This document shows, one piece after another, positions 1 to 7,828 of a stretch of DNA of 64,000 bases. The notes beneath the pieces are model-generated. The model had not been told where the DNA came from, made no database searches, and saw only the letters and a list, made by a program, of their open reading frames with translations. Position numbers and translations under genes: made by a program. The first letter of the stretch is position 1; every line of letters starts with the position of its first letter. The stretch is from Streptomyces griseosporeus (lineage in GTDB: Bacteria; Actinomycetota; Actinomycetes; Streptomycetales; Streptomycetaceae): contig NZ_BNBR01000003.1 in assembly GCF_014656055.1 (NCBI RefSeq), positions 124,001 to 188,000 of the forward strand, in the 5' to 3' direction.

Positions 1-243
1 GAAGCCGCTGCCCGCCTTGGGCACCGACGCCGGGCTGAGCCCGACGGTGAGTTTCTTCTGCGGCCATTCACCGCCGGAATTGACCACCGCGGCCCGCACC
101 CGGTCCCGGCTCTCGGTCAGGCTCTTGTCCGGGAGGCCCACCAGGGTGAACGCCGCGACGCCCGGTTCGAGGTCGGCCTGGACTTCGACGACGACGCCCT
201 CGACGCCGACGAGGGCCACGGAGCACGTGCGTGCGAAGCCCAT
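1..243 (-). CDS. YifB/ComM-family Mg-chelatase-like AAA ATPase, N-terminal fragment (continues beyond the window)
   Basis: Only the first 81 codons are inside the window; the gene runs off the left edge. The N-terminus begins MGFARTCSVALVGVEG and continues through LVGLPDKSLTESRDRVRAA and a KKLTVGLSPA segment. This is the N-terminal domain of the YifB/ComM family, AAA+ proteins with a Lon-like N-domain that in naturally competent bacteria act as branch-migration helicases. The ATPase core is not visible. The ATG lies 1 base past the yraN stop, so the two genes are cotranscribed. The yraN-yifB(-dprA) order is common in actinobacteria. The identification is confident; the role in Streptomyces is unknown. 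Confidence 0.85.
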   Translation of the reverse strand, partial: MGFARTCSVALVGVEGVVVEVQADLEPGVAAFTLVGLPDKSLTESRDRVRAAVVNSGGEWPQKKLTVGLSPASVPKAGSGF

Positions 244-244
244 C

Positions 245-661
245 TCAGGCCACCCCCCGCACGTGCTCGACGACGGGCGCGCCGCGCCGGGGCAGGACCA
301 CGCCGACCAGGTCGATGCGGACGCCGCCCGGCGGGGCTCCTCCGTGGGTGTGGATCCAGTGCTCGGCGAGGGCCTGGAGCCGCCGGGCCTTCTCCGGGCC
401 CACCGCTGCCATGGGGTGCTCGTAGGAGCCGCCCCTGCGGGTCTTCACCTCGCACACCACCAGGACGTCGCCGTCCCGGGCCACGATGTCGATCTCGCCG
501 GACCGGCCGGCGCGCCAGTTGCGCGCCAGGACCGTCATTCCGGACGCGGCGAGCCGCCGGGCGGCCAGTGTCTCGCCGTATGTGCCGAGTGCGCTGCGTG
601 CCTGATGGGTCTGCTGGGTCTGCTGGGTCTGCTGAGCGTGACGGATGTGTCGGGTGTTCAT
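245..661 (-). CDS. YraN (UPF0102) nuclease-fold protein
   Basis: A 138-residue protein with a short Gln/Thr-rich N-terminus (QQTQQTQQTHQ) followed by the UPF0102 core: LGTYGETLAARRLAASGM, WRAGRSGEIDIVARDGD and VLVVCEVKTRRG. The E-I-D...E-V-K pattern is the active-site signature of the restriction-endonuclease-like (PD-D/ExK) fold, although no enzymatic role is established for the family. ATG at 661 is preferred over a more distal start at 757 because GGAGG lies about 9 bases upstream. It is the penultimate gene of the sipZ-Nudix-DUF2469-yraN-yifB run in this window. Confidence 0.85.
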   Translation of the reverse strand: MNTRHIRHAQQTQQTQQTHQARSALGTYGETLAARRLAASGMTVLARNWRAGRSGEIDIVARDGDVLVVCEVKTRRGGSYEHPMAAVGPEKARRLQALAEHWIHTHGGAPPGGVRIDLVGVVLPRRGAPVVEHVRGVA

Positions 662-770
662 GTCGGCACCACCTCCGGTGCCAACCGTCACCGATCCCCC
701 GCCATCGAGTGGATCTTGGTGCGTTACCCGGCGGTTGTGGAAAACTCCGTCACCCACACGGGTACACGAC

Positions 771-1079
771 TCAGCTGCCCGGCAGCTCCAGATCGCTCTT
801 GTTCAGCTCCTCGATGTTCACGTCCTTGAACGTGAGCACCCGCACCTGCTTCACGAAGCGCGCCGGCCGGTACATGTCCCAGACCCAGGCGTCCGCCATG
901 GACACCTCGAAGAACACCTCGCCCTGGACCGAGTGCACCTGCATCTCGTAGTCGTTGGTCAGGTAGAAGCGCCGCTCGGTCTCGATCACGTATTTGAACA
1001 GACCGACGACATCGCGGTACTCCCGGTAGAGCTTCAGCTCCATCTCGGTCTCGTACTTCTCGAGGTCCTCGGCGCTCAT
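771..1079 (-). CDS. DUF2469 family protein
   Basis: A 102-residue acidic protein starting MSAEDLEKYETEMELKLYRE, with YRDVVGLFKYVIETERRFYL and a C-terminal half rich in aromatic residues. It matches the small DUF2469 family that is nearly universal in actinobacteria and sits beside yraN. No catalytic motif or membrane segment is seen and the function is unknown. It lies 57 bases downstream of the Nudix gene and 109 bases upstream of the yraN start, in the same orientation, so it is probably part of the sipZ transcription unit. Confidence 0.85.
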   Translation of the reverse strand: MSAEDLEKYETEMELKLYREYRDVVGLFKYVIETERRFYLTNDYEMQVHSVQGEVFFEVSMADAWVWDMYRPARFVKQVRVLTFKDVNIEELNKSDLELPGS

Positions 1080-1135
1080 GGCATGTTCCCCTTCAGCCGT
1101 GCGGTCCCCCCATTGTGCGCCAGTCCCCTGAGCCT

Positions 1136-1642
1136 CTAGACGATTTCCGTCTCCAGGGTCACGGGCCCGGCGGGGGCACCTTCGTCGAGCAGACTGCGCA
1201 ACAGCTCGGCGAGTCTCGTCGGATACACCGTCTCATGCGTTCCGCTCAGTTCCGCACAGGTCCACCACCTCGCCCCGGCGACGCTGCGCCGCTCCAGCTC
1301 CGTCAGAGCCGTGGCCCGGGTCGCCGTCGTCGTCGTACGGGCCAGGAAGTACCACTCGTCCTGGTCCCAGCGGCGGCCCGCGAACGGGAACGAGCACTGC
1401 CGCCGCCACAGCACCGGGCCGAGGTCGACCTCGGTGATGCCCGTCTCCTCGGCGAGTTCCCGCAGGGCGGCCTCCTCACGGGTCTCGTCGCCCTCCACAC
1501 CGCCGCCCGGCGTGAACCACCAGTCGTCGGCCGGATCGCCCGGCTCGTGGCCGTGCAGCAGCAGGATGCGGTCGTCCGGGTCGAGCAGCACCACCCGGGC
1601 CACCTTCCGCAGCGGCCGCTCCTCGCGCACCTCAGCGGACAC
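1136..1642 (-). CDS. Nudix hydrolase
   Basis: A 168-residue protein carrying a complete Nudix box at about residues 47-69 (GGGVEGDETREEAALRELAE followed by ETGI), the Mg-binding loop that hydrolyses nucleoside diphosphates linked to a variable moiety. The substrate cannot be read from sequence. The GTG start at 1642 overlaps the sipZ stop by 11 bases, implying translational coupling. The stop codon is TAG within one of the rare CTAG tetranucleotides of the window. Published work on S. lividans describes sipZ as first gene of an operon with unrelated genes, which this arrangement fits. Confidence 0.9.
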   Translation of the reverse strand: MSAEVREERPLRKVARVVLLDPDDRILLLHGHEPGDPADDWWFTPGGGVEGDETREEAALRELAEETGITEVDLGPVLWRRQCSFPFAGRRWDQDEWYFLARTTTTATRATALTELERRSVAGARWWTCAELSGTHETVYPTRLAELLRSLLDEGAPAGPVTLETEIV

Positions 1643-2408
1643 CGGCGGGCTCCGCCGTGCGGGCCGCGGGGCGGGAGCGCCCGCCCAGCCGCTTGGCGAC
1701 CGGCCCGTAGGCGCCGCCGCCGAGGACGAGGACCGCGCCGGCGATCACGGCGCCCATGATCATGCGCAGCGGCCCGGGCTCCGACAGCGGGCCGAGAGTC
1801 TCGAAGCCCGTCGGACGCTTCAGCATGCCGTCCCACGGCCACACCACGGCGTCCACCCGGGCCGACACCGCGCTGCGCGCCACCGTGCCGCTGGCGGCGT
1901 CGGTGAGGTGGGCGGTGGAGTCCAGGGAGCCGCGCCGCTCGTCACCGAGCAGGAACAGGCGGCCCTCGGGCACCTTCACGGTGGGGAAGTCGGTGATCTC
2001 GGCGAGGCTGCCCGCGGGCAGGTACGGCTCGTCGATCTCCTTGCCGTTGACGGTGAGCTTGCCGTCCGTGCAGCAGGCGACCGTGTCCCCGCCGACGGCG
2101 ACGACCCGCTTGACCACCGGCGCGTTGCTCACCCAGGTCTTGTCCTGGAAGACGACGACGTCACCACGGCGCACATCGGCGCCGTCGACGCGCTGTGCCA
2201 GCACGCGGTCGCCCACACCGATCGTGGGGGTCATCGAGCCGGTCGGCACGGTGTAGGGCCGGTAGACCACCGCTCCCCAGACGAACCCGCCGAGGAACAG
2301 CACCAGCCCCAGGGCCACCGCAAGGCCGGACAGCCGGTGTCCGAGCCGGCCGCCCGCCGGGGCGCCGGCGCGTGTCTCCGCCGTACGTATCGTGCTCTCG
2401 CCGCTCAT
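1632..2408 (-). CDS. sipZ: Type I signal peptidase SipZ
   Basis: A 258-residue membrane serine protease that removes signal peptides from secreted preproteins. An N-terminal transmembrane segment (about 27-50) is followed by the catalytic-serine box PTGSM and the catalytic-lysine box VVKRVVAVGGD, then GDERRGSLDS, which corresponds to the GDNR box of the family. A second hydrophobic segment (MIMGAVIAGAVLVLGGGAYG) forms a C-terminal anchor, as known for SipX, SipY and SipZ of S. lividans. ATG at 2408 is preferred over an upstream in-frame start because it gives the 258-residue length remembered for S. lividans SipZ. A terminator-like hairpin at 2482-2511 separates it from sipWXY. Confidence 0.9.
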   Translation of the reverse strand: MSGESTIRTAETRAGAPAGGRLGHRLSGLAVALGLVLFLGGFVWGAVVYRPYTVPTGSMTPTIGVGDRVLAQRVDGADVRRGDVVVFQDKTWVSNAPVVKRVVAVGGDTVACCTDGKLTVNGKEIDEPYLPAGSLAEITDFPTVKVPEGRLFLLGDERRGSLDSTAHLTDAASGTVARSAVSARVDAVVWPWDGMLKRPTGFETLGPLSEPGPLRMIMGAVIAGAVLVLGGGAYGPVAKRLGGRSRPAARTAEPAGVR

Positions 2409-2481
2409 GGACCCGCACCCTACCCGGCGGTACGAGCCGGGCCCACCCACCGGCCGGACTCGGAAGGTCAAGAAGTGACCA

Positions 2482-2511
2482 TCCCCAGCCCCCGGGAAGA
2501 AGCCCTGGGGA
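2482..2511 (-). terminator. Candidate hairpin terminator between sipY and sipZ
   Basis: A 7-bp inverted repeat (TCCCCAG / CTGGGGA) with a GC-rich 16-base interior lies just after the sipY stop. It would divide sipWXY from sipZ, consistent with the published two-operon organisation. There is no U-tract, which is common for Streptomyces terminators. Confidence 0.45.
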
Positions 2512-2531
2512 AGCGGCCGGGTCCGGGGGCG

Positions 2532-3509
2532 TCAGTCCTGCTCGGCCCGCCTGCGCCGCCACAGCGCCACCGGCACCACACCGGCCAGCGCCAGCGCGTC
2601 CGGGGCGGCCGTCAGGGAGCCGGCGGACGTCGCGGCGGACGACTGGTCGCCCAGGCCCGGCTGGTCGAAGGTGTCCGGGACGGGCAGCGTGCCCCAGCGG
2701 TTGATCGGCCAGGCCTTGACGATGGCGCGGCCGACGACCTTGTCGACGGGGACGAAGCCGTGGTTCTTGTCCTGCTGGTTGTAGCGCGAGTCCCGGGAGT
2801 TCTGGCGGTGGTCGCCCATGACCCAGATGTAGCCCTTGGGGACCTTCACCGTGAACTGGCCGCCGTCGTCGTCGCTGCACGGCGTGTTGCCCGGGTAGAC
2901 GTACGGCTCGTTCAGCGCCTTGCCGTTGACCTTCAGCGGGCCGGTCCCCTTGCAGGAGACGGTGTCGCCGCCGACGCCGACGACCCGCTTGATGAGGTCC
3001 TTCTCCTCCGCGGACGGCATCAGGCCGATCCAGCTGAGCACCTTCTGCAGGGCGTTCGGCTTGAGTGTGGGCTCGCCGGCCAGCCAGTTGTCCGGGTCAT
3101 GGAAGACGACGACCTCGCCGCGCTCGGGCTTGGAGCCGAACCAGGGGGTGAGCTTGTCGACGAGGACCCGGTCCCCCTTCTGGAGGCTGTTCTGCATCGA
3201 CTCGGAGGGAATCGAGAACGCCTGCACCAGGAAGGTCTTGATCAGCAGCGCCAGGACCAGCGCGATACCGATCAGGATCGGCAGCTCCTTCCAGAAGGAG
3301 CGGGGCTTCTTCGGTGCGTCGGCCCCGTCCGCGCCCTTCGCGCCCCGGTCCCCGGTCTGGTCGCGCCGTGTAGTGCCGTCGTCGGCCGCGCCCGCGTCAC
3401 TCCCGGAGGTCAAAGCGCTGTCCGCGGCCGACTCGGCCGACTCCACGGGGCGTCCGCGGTGCTCCTCGCCGTCGTGTCCCGACCGTGCGCCAACCGCCAC
3501 ATCCCCCAC
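2532..3509 (-). CDS. sipY: Type I signal peptidase SipY
   Basis: A 325-residue signal peptidase. A long hydrophilic cytoplasmic N-terminus (about 1-72, rich in Asp, Gly and Ala) precedes a transmembrane segment (LPILIGIALVLALLIKTFLV). The catalytic serine lies in IPSESMQNSL and the lysine in LIKRVVGVGGDTV. GDHRQNSRDSR is the conserved GDxRxxSxDSR box. A C-terminal hydrophobic patch (APDALALAGVVPVALW) before RRRR is a second anchor. GTG at 3509 is preceded by AAGGAG at 5-base spacing, a strong ribosome site, although this places the start 113 bases inside the sipX reading frame. Confidence 0.92.
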   Translation of the reverse strand: MGDVAVGARSGHDGEEHRGRPVESAESAADSALTSGSDAGAADDGTTRRDQTGDRGAKGADGADAPKKPRSFWKELPILIGIALVLALLIKTFLVQAFSIPSESMQNSLQKGDRVLVDKLTPWFGSKPERGEVVVFHDPDNWLAGEPTLKPNALQKVLSWIGLMPSAEEKDLIKRVVGVGGDTVSCKGTGPLKVNGKALNEPYVYPGNTPCSDDDGGQFTVKVPKGYIWVMGDHRQNSRDSRYNQQDKNHGFVPVDKVVGRAIVKAWPINRWGTLPVPDTFDQPGLGDQSSAATSAGSLTAAPDALALAGVVPVALWRRRRAEQD

Positions 3510-4488
3510 GCCAACTCCTTACTCTCTGCCGCCGCCTGCCCCGTACTCGGCGCAGGCCCACCACTCCCATAACGAGCGGGAGTTCCGCAGGGATCGGGAG
3601 AGGGACCGCTTCGTTCACATCGTCGGGGGCAACCCTATGCGACAGCGGGCTTGCCACGGTCGACCCGGAGGCCGAGTCGGTCACCGAAGCGTATGTTTTC
3701 GGCTCCTCCAGCCGGCTCCAGTGGCCGAGCGGCCAGGCGATCACCATGGCCCGTCCGACGACCTCGTCCTCCGAGACCGTACCGCCGTAGTCGGTGTTCT
3801 GGTGGGCGCGGGAGTCCGCCGAGTTGGCGCGGTGGTCGCCCATCACCCACAGCCGCCCCTTGGGCACGGTGATGTCGAACGGCGTGTCGGAGGGGCGGTT
3901 GCCCGGGAAGAGGTAGTCCTCGGTCAGGGGAACGCCGTTGACGGTGACCCGCCCTTGCGCGTCACAGCACTTGACGTGGTCGCCGCCGACGCCGACGACC
4001 CGCTTGATGAGGTCCTTCTCGTCGTCGGACGGCAGCAGGCCGATGAAGGTGAGGGCCTCCTTGGCCTGTTTGACGACGACGGGGTCGTCCTTCTTGGTGG
4101 TGGTCTGCTCGCCTTGCAGCCAGCCGCCGGGATCCTTGAACACCACCACGTCCCCGCGCTGCGGCTTGGAGCCGAACCACGGGGTGAACTTGTCGACCAG
4201 GACGCGGTCGCCGATCCGGATCGTCTGCTCCATGGAGCCGGACGGGATCACGAACGCCTGGACGAGGAAGGTCTTCAGCACGAGCGCTATCAGCACCGCG
4301 ACACCGACGAGGAGCGGTATCTCCTTCACGGCGCTGCGCCGGCGCCGGCGCTTGACCTTCTTCTGCAGCTTGCGCCGCTCCGCGCGGGTGCGGCCGGCAC
4401 CCGGGGCGGCGGTGCGCCGGGCGCCGGTGGGCAGGAGGTTGTCGGCGGCGTCGACGGGGACGCCGCGGGGTTTGCCGCGGTTACCCAT
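3397..4488 (-). CDS. sipX: Type I signal peptidase SipX
   Basis: A 363-residue signal peptidase. The N-terminus is basic (RAERRKLQKKVKRRRRRS), then a transmembrane segment (VGVAVLIALVLKTFLVQAF), the serine box IPSGSMEQTI, the lysine box LIKRVVGVGGDHV, and GDHRANSADSR. A C-terminal anchor (LPIPAELPLVMGVVGL) is followed by a very basic tail of about 50 residues. That tail overlaps sipY by 113 bases and has no obvious family counterpart. The ATG at 4488 overlaps the sipW stop by 8 bases. The published SipX is shorter (about 320 residues from memory), so the tail may be a local extension or frameshift product. Confidence 0.88.
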   Translation of the reverse strand: MGNRGKPRGVPVDAADNLLPTGARRTAAPGAGRTRAERRKLQKKVKRRRRRSAVKEIPLLVGVAVLIALVLKTFLVQAFVIPSGSMEQTIRIGDRVLVDKFTPWFGSKPQRGDVVVFKDPGGWLQGEQTTTKKDDPVVVKQAKEALTFIGLLPSDDEKDLIKRVVGVGGDHVKCCDAQGRVTVNGVPLTEDYLFPGNRPSDTPFDITVPKGRLWVMGDHRANSADSRAHQNTDYGGTVSEDEVVGRAMVIAWPLGHWSRLEEPKTYASVTDSASGSTVASPLSHRVAPDDVNEAVPLPIPAELPLVMGVVGLRRVRGRRRQRVRSWRGGCGGWRTVGTRRRGAPRTPRGVGRVGRGQRFDLRE

Positions 4489-5176
4489 GCGCACCGTCCG
4501 CGGCGGGCACGCGCGCGTACGCGTCGGGGCGGTGCAGCCGGCCCGCGTGACCGACCGGCCAGACGATCCAGTCGGCGCGGCCGACCACATCGGCGACCGG
4601 CACCATGCCGCCGCCGGGCGAGCCCAGGTGGTCGCGGGAGTCGCTGGAGGCGCTGCGGTGGTCGCCCAGCACGAAGAGCCGGCCGTCGGGCACGACGACG
4701 TCGAAGGGCACCGTGGACGGCTCGTCCCCGGGGTACAGGAACGCGGACTCGTCGACCGACCGGCCGTTCACCGTGATCCTCCCCTCCTTGTCGCAGCAGA
4801 CCACATGGTCTCCCCCCACACCCACAACGCGCTTGATGTAGTCGGCGTCCCCGAAATACCCGGTGCCGTCGAACACAACCACGTCTCCGCGCTGCGGACC
4901 GGCACCGAAACGGTACGCCAACTTATTTACGAGAACGCGGTCCCCGATCCTCAATCCGGACTCCATGGATCCGGACGGGATCTCGAACGGGCGCGCCACC
5001 ACCAGGTTGAGGAGCAGCGCGAAGAGCAGGCAGGTCAGCAGGGTGAGGGTGACCCGCCCGCCGGGCAGCCACGCGGCGAGGCGGGCCACCAACGCGAAAC
5101 GCGACCGTCCCTCCGCCGCCCCGGTGCCGGGGAGGGAGGAGCGGTCGCGCTGCGTCGGCTGTGCTTCGGTGTCCAT
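4481..5176 (-). CDS. sipW: Type I signal peptidase SipW
   Basis: A 231-residue signal peptidase, the shortest of the four and the one without a C-terminal anchor. The transmembrane segment is VTLTLLTCLLFALLLNLVVA, followed by IPSGSMESGLRIGDRVLVNK (catalytic serine), YIKRVVGVGGDHV (catalytic lysine) and GDHRSASSDSRDH. It is the first sip gene downstream of rplS, 45 bases past the rplS stop, and overlaps sipX by 8 bases. It probably belongs to the sipWXY operon, possibly with readthrough from rplS. Confidence 0.9.
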   Translation of the reverse strand: MDTEAQPTQRDRSSLPGTGAAEGRSRFALVARLAAWLPGGRVTLTLLTCLLFALLLNLVVARPFEIPSGSMESGLRIGDRVLVNKLAYRFGAGPQRGDVVVFDGTGYFGDADYIKRVVGVGGDHVVCCDKEGRITVNGRSVDESAFLYPGDEPSTVPFDVVVPDGRLFVLGDHRSASSDSRDHLGSPGGGMVPVADVVGRADWIVWPVGHAGRLHRPDAYARVPAADGAHG

Positions 5177-5221
5177 CGGGGCCAGATGCTATCCGGCCCC
5201 GCTGTGCACGCCCGCGCGAGA

Positions 5222-5572
5222 TCAGTTCTCGCGCTTCTCCTTGATCTTCGCCGCCTTGCCGCGCAGCTCGCGCAGGTAGTACAGCTTGGCGCGGCGCACG
5301 TCACCGCGGGTGACGAGCTCGATCTTCTCCACGATCGGGGTGTGCACCGGGAAGGTGCGCTCGACGCCGACGGAGAAGGAGACCTTGCGGACCGTGAAGG
5401 TCTCGCGCACGCCGGAACCCTGGCGGCGGATCACGACGCCCTTGAACTGCTGCACACGAGAGCGGTTGCCCTCGATGACGCGGACGTGGACGTTGACCGT
5501 GTCACCCGGGCGGAAGGCCGGGATGTCGCTGCGGAGCGACGCGGAGTCGACGGAGTCGAGCAGGTGAGACAT
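5222..5572 (-). CDS. rplS: 50S ribosomal protein L19
   Basis: A 116-residue L19 starting MSHLLDSVDSASLRSDIPAF, with FRPGDTVNVHVRVIEGNRSR, GVVIRRQG, and RGDVRRAKLYYLRELRGKAA. L19 sits at the 30S/50S interface. ATG at 5572 gives the usual 116-residue Streptomyces length. An in-frame GTG at 5599 would add nine residues (MASAKKADE); the AAGAAAG upstream of 5572 serves as a weak ribosome site. The gene belongs to the conserved rpsP-khpA-rimM-trmD-rplS-lepB order. Two small hairpins lie in the 134-base trmD-rplS spacer. Confidence 0.95.
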   Translation of the reverse strand: MSHLLDSVDSASLRSDIPAFRPGDTVNVHVRVIEGNRSRVQQFKGVVIRRQGSGVRETFTVRKVSFSVGVERTFPVHTPIVEKIELVTRGDVRRAKLYYLRELRGKAAKIKEKREN

Positions 5573-5591
5573 TTCGTCTGCTTTCTTCGCT

Positions 5592-5644
5592 GATGCCACA
5601 GGTCATCAACGGCATCTAGAGCTTTCGAGGAAGTGCCGTCCTCG
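5592..5644 (-). other. Paired hairpins in the trmD-rplS spacer
   Basis: Two inverted repeats occur in tandem: GATGCC / GGCATC (5592-5597 with 5611-5616) and CGAGGA / TCCTCG (5626-5631 with 5639-5644). On the rplS mRNA they would sit immediately 5' of or across the translation start region. They could be a processing site, an attenuating leader or chance. No known leader family was recognised. Confidence 0.3.
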
Positions 5645-5706
5645 TCGGAGCGGGCGTCGTCTCCCCCTGTGGCAGGGGCGCACACCGGACGGCGGACAGC
5701 AGCGGC

Positions 5707-6540
5707 CTATTCTTCCACGCCCTCGGCCCTGCGCCAAAATCGGCCGTAGGGCTCGCCCTCGGGATCGGACTCCCAGCCCAGGATGGAGAGCATCTCGCGG
5801 TCCTTCTTGTCGAAGGCCTTGGGCTCGCAGCGCTCGATGAGGTCGGGCCGGTTGCGGGTGGTGCGGCGCAGCGCCTCGTCGCGCCGCCAGCGGGCGATCT
5901 TCCCGTGGTGGCCGCTGAGCAGCACCTCCGGGATGTCCCGGCCGCGCCAGACAGGCGGCTTGGTGTAGACGGGGCCCTCCAGGAGGCTGGCCATCGCGCC
6001 GGGCGCGAAGGAGTCGTCCCGGTGGGACTCGGCGTTGCCGAGGACGCCGGGCAGCAGCCGTGCCACGGCCTCGGTGACGACGAGTACGGCCGCTTCGCCG
6101 CCGGCGAGGACGTAGTCGCCGATGGACACCTCGTGGACCGGCATCCGGGTGGCGTACTCGTCGATGACACGGCGGTCGATGCCCTCGTAGCGGGCGGGCG
6201 TGAAGATCAGCCAGGGCCGCTCGGAGAGCTGGACGGCGAGTTCCTGGGTGAAGGGCCGGCCACTGGGCGTCGGCACGATGAGCGCGGGCGTGCCGGCGCC
6301 GCTCTCGTAGCCGTCGGCGAGGACGGAGTCGAGGGCGTCGCCCCAGGGCTCGGTCTTCATCACCATGCCGGGGCCGCCGCCGTAGGGCGTGTCGTCGACG
6401 GTGTTGTGCCGGTCGTAGGTCCACTGCCGCAGGTCGTGGACGTGCACGTCGAGCTGCCCACGCGCGCGTGCCTTGCCGACGAGGGAGACGTTCAGCGGTT
6501 CCAGGTACTCGGGGAAGATCGTGACGACGTCGAGCCTCAT
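5707..6540 (-). CDS. trmD: tRNA (guanine-N1)-methyltransferase TrmD
   Basis: A 277-residue SPOUT methyltransferase that makes m1G37 in tRNAs, preventing +1 frameshifting. The N-terminus MRLDVVTIFPEYLEPL is diagnostic. DDTPYGGGPGMVM (about 50-62), TPARYEGIDRRVIDEY and EVSIGDYVLAGGEAAVLV form the trefoil-knot SAM site. SHRDDSFAPG carries the conserved catalytic aspartate. The C-terminal helical domain ends about 20 residues beyond the usual core with an acidic tail. The start overlaps the rimM stop by 4 bases (ATGA). Confidence 0.97.
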   Translation of the reverse strand: MRLDVVTIFPEYLEPLNVSLVGKARARGQLDVHVHDLRQWTYDRHNTVDDTPYGGGPGMVMKTEPWGDALDSVLADGYESGAGTPALIVPTPSGRPFTQELAVQLSERPWLIFTPARYEGIDRRVIDEYATRMPVHEVSIGDYVLAGGEAAVLVVTEAVARLLPGVLGNAESHRDDSFAPGAMASLLEGPVYTKPPVWRGRDIPEVLLSGHHGKIARWRRDEALRRTTRNRPDLIERCEPKAFDKKDREMLSILGWESDPEGEPYGRFWRRAEGVEE

Positions 6541-7082
6541 GCCTGCTCGTCCCTCGCCGAGGCGATCTCCGCGCGGTCGTCGATCAGCCCGGGCGGCGGG
6601 TCGATGACGGCCTTCTGCTCCTCCAGGTCGATCTCGGTGACGATCTCCTCGACGAACGGGATCATCACCTCGGTGCCGTCGGGCCGTTCGACGATGAACA
6701 GGTCCTGCGTGGGCAGGTGCGAGATCTCGGTGATCCGGCCGACCTCCGTGCCGTCCGCGAGCACCACGTCGAGGTCGATGAGCTGGTGGTCGTAGTACTC
6801 GTCCTCACCCTCGGGCAGCTCGTCGGGGTCGACGTCGGCGATGAGGAGGGTGTTGCGCAGCGCCTCGGCGGCGGTGCGGTCGGCGACGCCCTCGAACCGC
6901 AGCAGCAGACGGCCGCTGTGGACGCGGCCGGTCTCGATGGTGAGGGGTCCGGCGGACGCCGGGTCGGTGGCCAGGACCGCGCCGGGGGCGAGCCTCACTT
7001 CGGGCTCGTCGGTACGTACCTCGACGGTGACCTCGCCCTTGATGCCGTGGGCACGGCCGATCCGTGCGACTACCAGCTGCAC
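6537..7082 (-). CDS. rimM: Ribosome maturation factor RimM
   Basis: A 181-residue 16S processing factor for 30S head assembly, which binds S19. MQLVVARIGRAHGIKGEVTV is the conserved N-terminal barrel; YYDHQLIDLDV and LFIVERPDGTEVMIPFVEEI mark the PRC-barrel domain at the C-terminus. It lies 84 bases past the khpA stop and overlaps trmD by 4 bases. Confidence 0.95.
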   Translation of the reverse strand: MQLVVARIGRAHGIKGEVTVEVRTDEPEVRLAPGAVLATDPASAGPLTIETGRVHSGRLLLRFEGVADRTAAEALRNTLLIADVDPDELPEGEDEYYDHQLIDLDVVLADGTEVGRITEISHLPTQDLFIVERPDGTEVMIPFVEEIVTEIDLEEQKAVIDPPPGLIDDRAEIASARDEQA

Positions 7083-7166
7083 GACTTTCCTTCTCCTGTC
7101 ATACGACTACGGGCCGGGGACGGCCCCAAGGCCCTCCCCGGCCCGGAGCCGGTGCTGTGCGAAGCG

Positions 7167-7406
7167 TCAGCGGACGTGGTCCACGTCGACGAGGTCGACG
7201 CGGACGCCGCGGCCGCCGATGGCGCCCACGACGGTGCGCAGAGCGCGTGCGGTGCGGCCGTTGCGACCGATCACCTTGCCGAGGTCGTCGGGGTGGACCC
7301 GGACCTCCAGCACACGTCCGCGACGCAGGTTGCGCGAGGCGACCTGCACATCGTCAGGGTTGTCGACGATGCCCTTCACGAGGTGCTCGAGAGCCTCCTC
7401 GAGCAT
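7167..7406 (-). CDS. khpA: KH-domain RNA-binding protein KhpA
   Basis: A 79-residue single-KH-domain protein. The GKVIGRNGRTARALRTVV segment contains the GxxG loop (IGRNG) that contacts single-stranded RNA. KhpA proteins are global RNA chaperones that in Firmicutes pair with KhpB/EloR. It starts 2 bases past the rpsP stop, so the two are translationally linked, as in many Gram-positive bacteria. Confidence 0.92.
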   Translation of the reverse strand: MLEEALEHLVKGIVDNPDDVQVASRNLRRGRVLEVRVHPDDLGKVIGRNGRTARALRTVVGAIGGRGVRVDLVDVDHVR

Positions 7407-7408
7407 GC

Positions 7409-7828
7409 TCAGGCCTCGGTCGACTCGGACTCGGCGGCAGCCTCGTCCTTCTTCTCAGCCTTCTTCTTCGGGGTGATCGCCTCACCCTTGGCCTCGTCGT
7501 CACCGCCGAGGGCCTCGAACGACGGACGCGCGGGCTTCTCGGCCGGCTGCAGCAGCGGCGCGGGGGCGGGCTCGCCCTTGAACTTCTGCCAGTCGCCGGT
7601 CTTCTTCAGGATGGCGAGCACCGGCTCGGTCGGCTGAGCGCCGACGGAGAGCCAGTACGCCACCCGCTCGGAGTCGACCTCCATGACCGACGGGTTGTAC
7701 GTCGGCTGGTACTTGCCGATCTCCTCGATGGCCCGGCCGTCACGGCGGGTACGGGAGTCGGCGACGACGATGCGGTAGTGAGGCGAACGGATCTTGCCCA
7801 GACGCTTCAGCTTGATCTTGACTGCCAC
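7409..7828 (-). CDS. rpsP: 30S ribosomal protein S16
   Basis: A 139-residue S16 (MAVKIKLKRLGKIRSPHYRI, VADSRTRRDGRAIEEIGKYQ). The core ends at about residue 85; the rest is an Ala/Glu/Lys-rich extension (KKKAEKKDEAAAESESTEA) common in actinobacterial S16 and absent in E. coli. It is the first gene of the rpsP-khpA-rimM-trmD cluster. ATG at 7828 is preceded by AGGAGAAC on the minus strand. Confidence 0.96.
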   Translation of the reverse strand: MAVKIKLKRLGKIRSPHYRIVVADSRTRRDGRAIEEIGKYQPTYNPSVMEVDSERVAYWLSVGAQPTEPVLAILKKTGDWQKFKGEPAPAPLLQPAEKPARPSFEALGGDDEAKGEAITPKKKAEKKDEAAAESESTEA

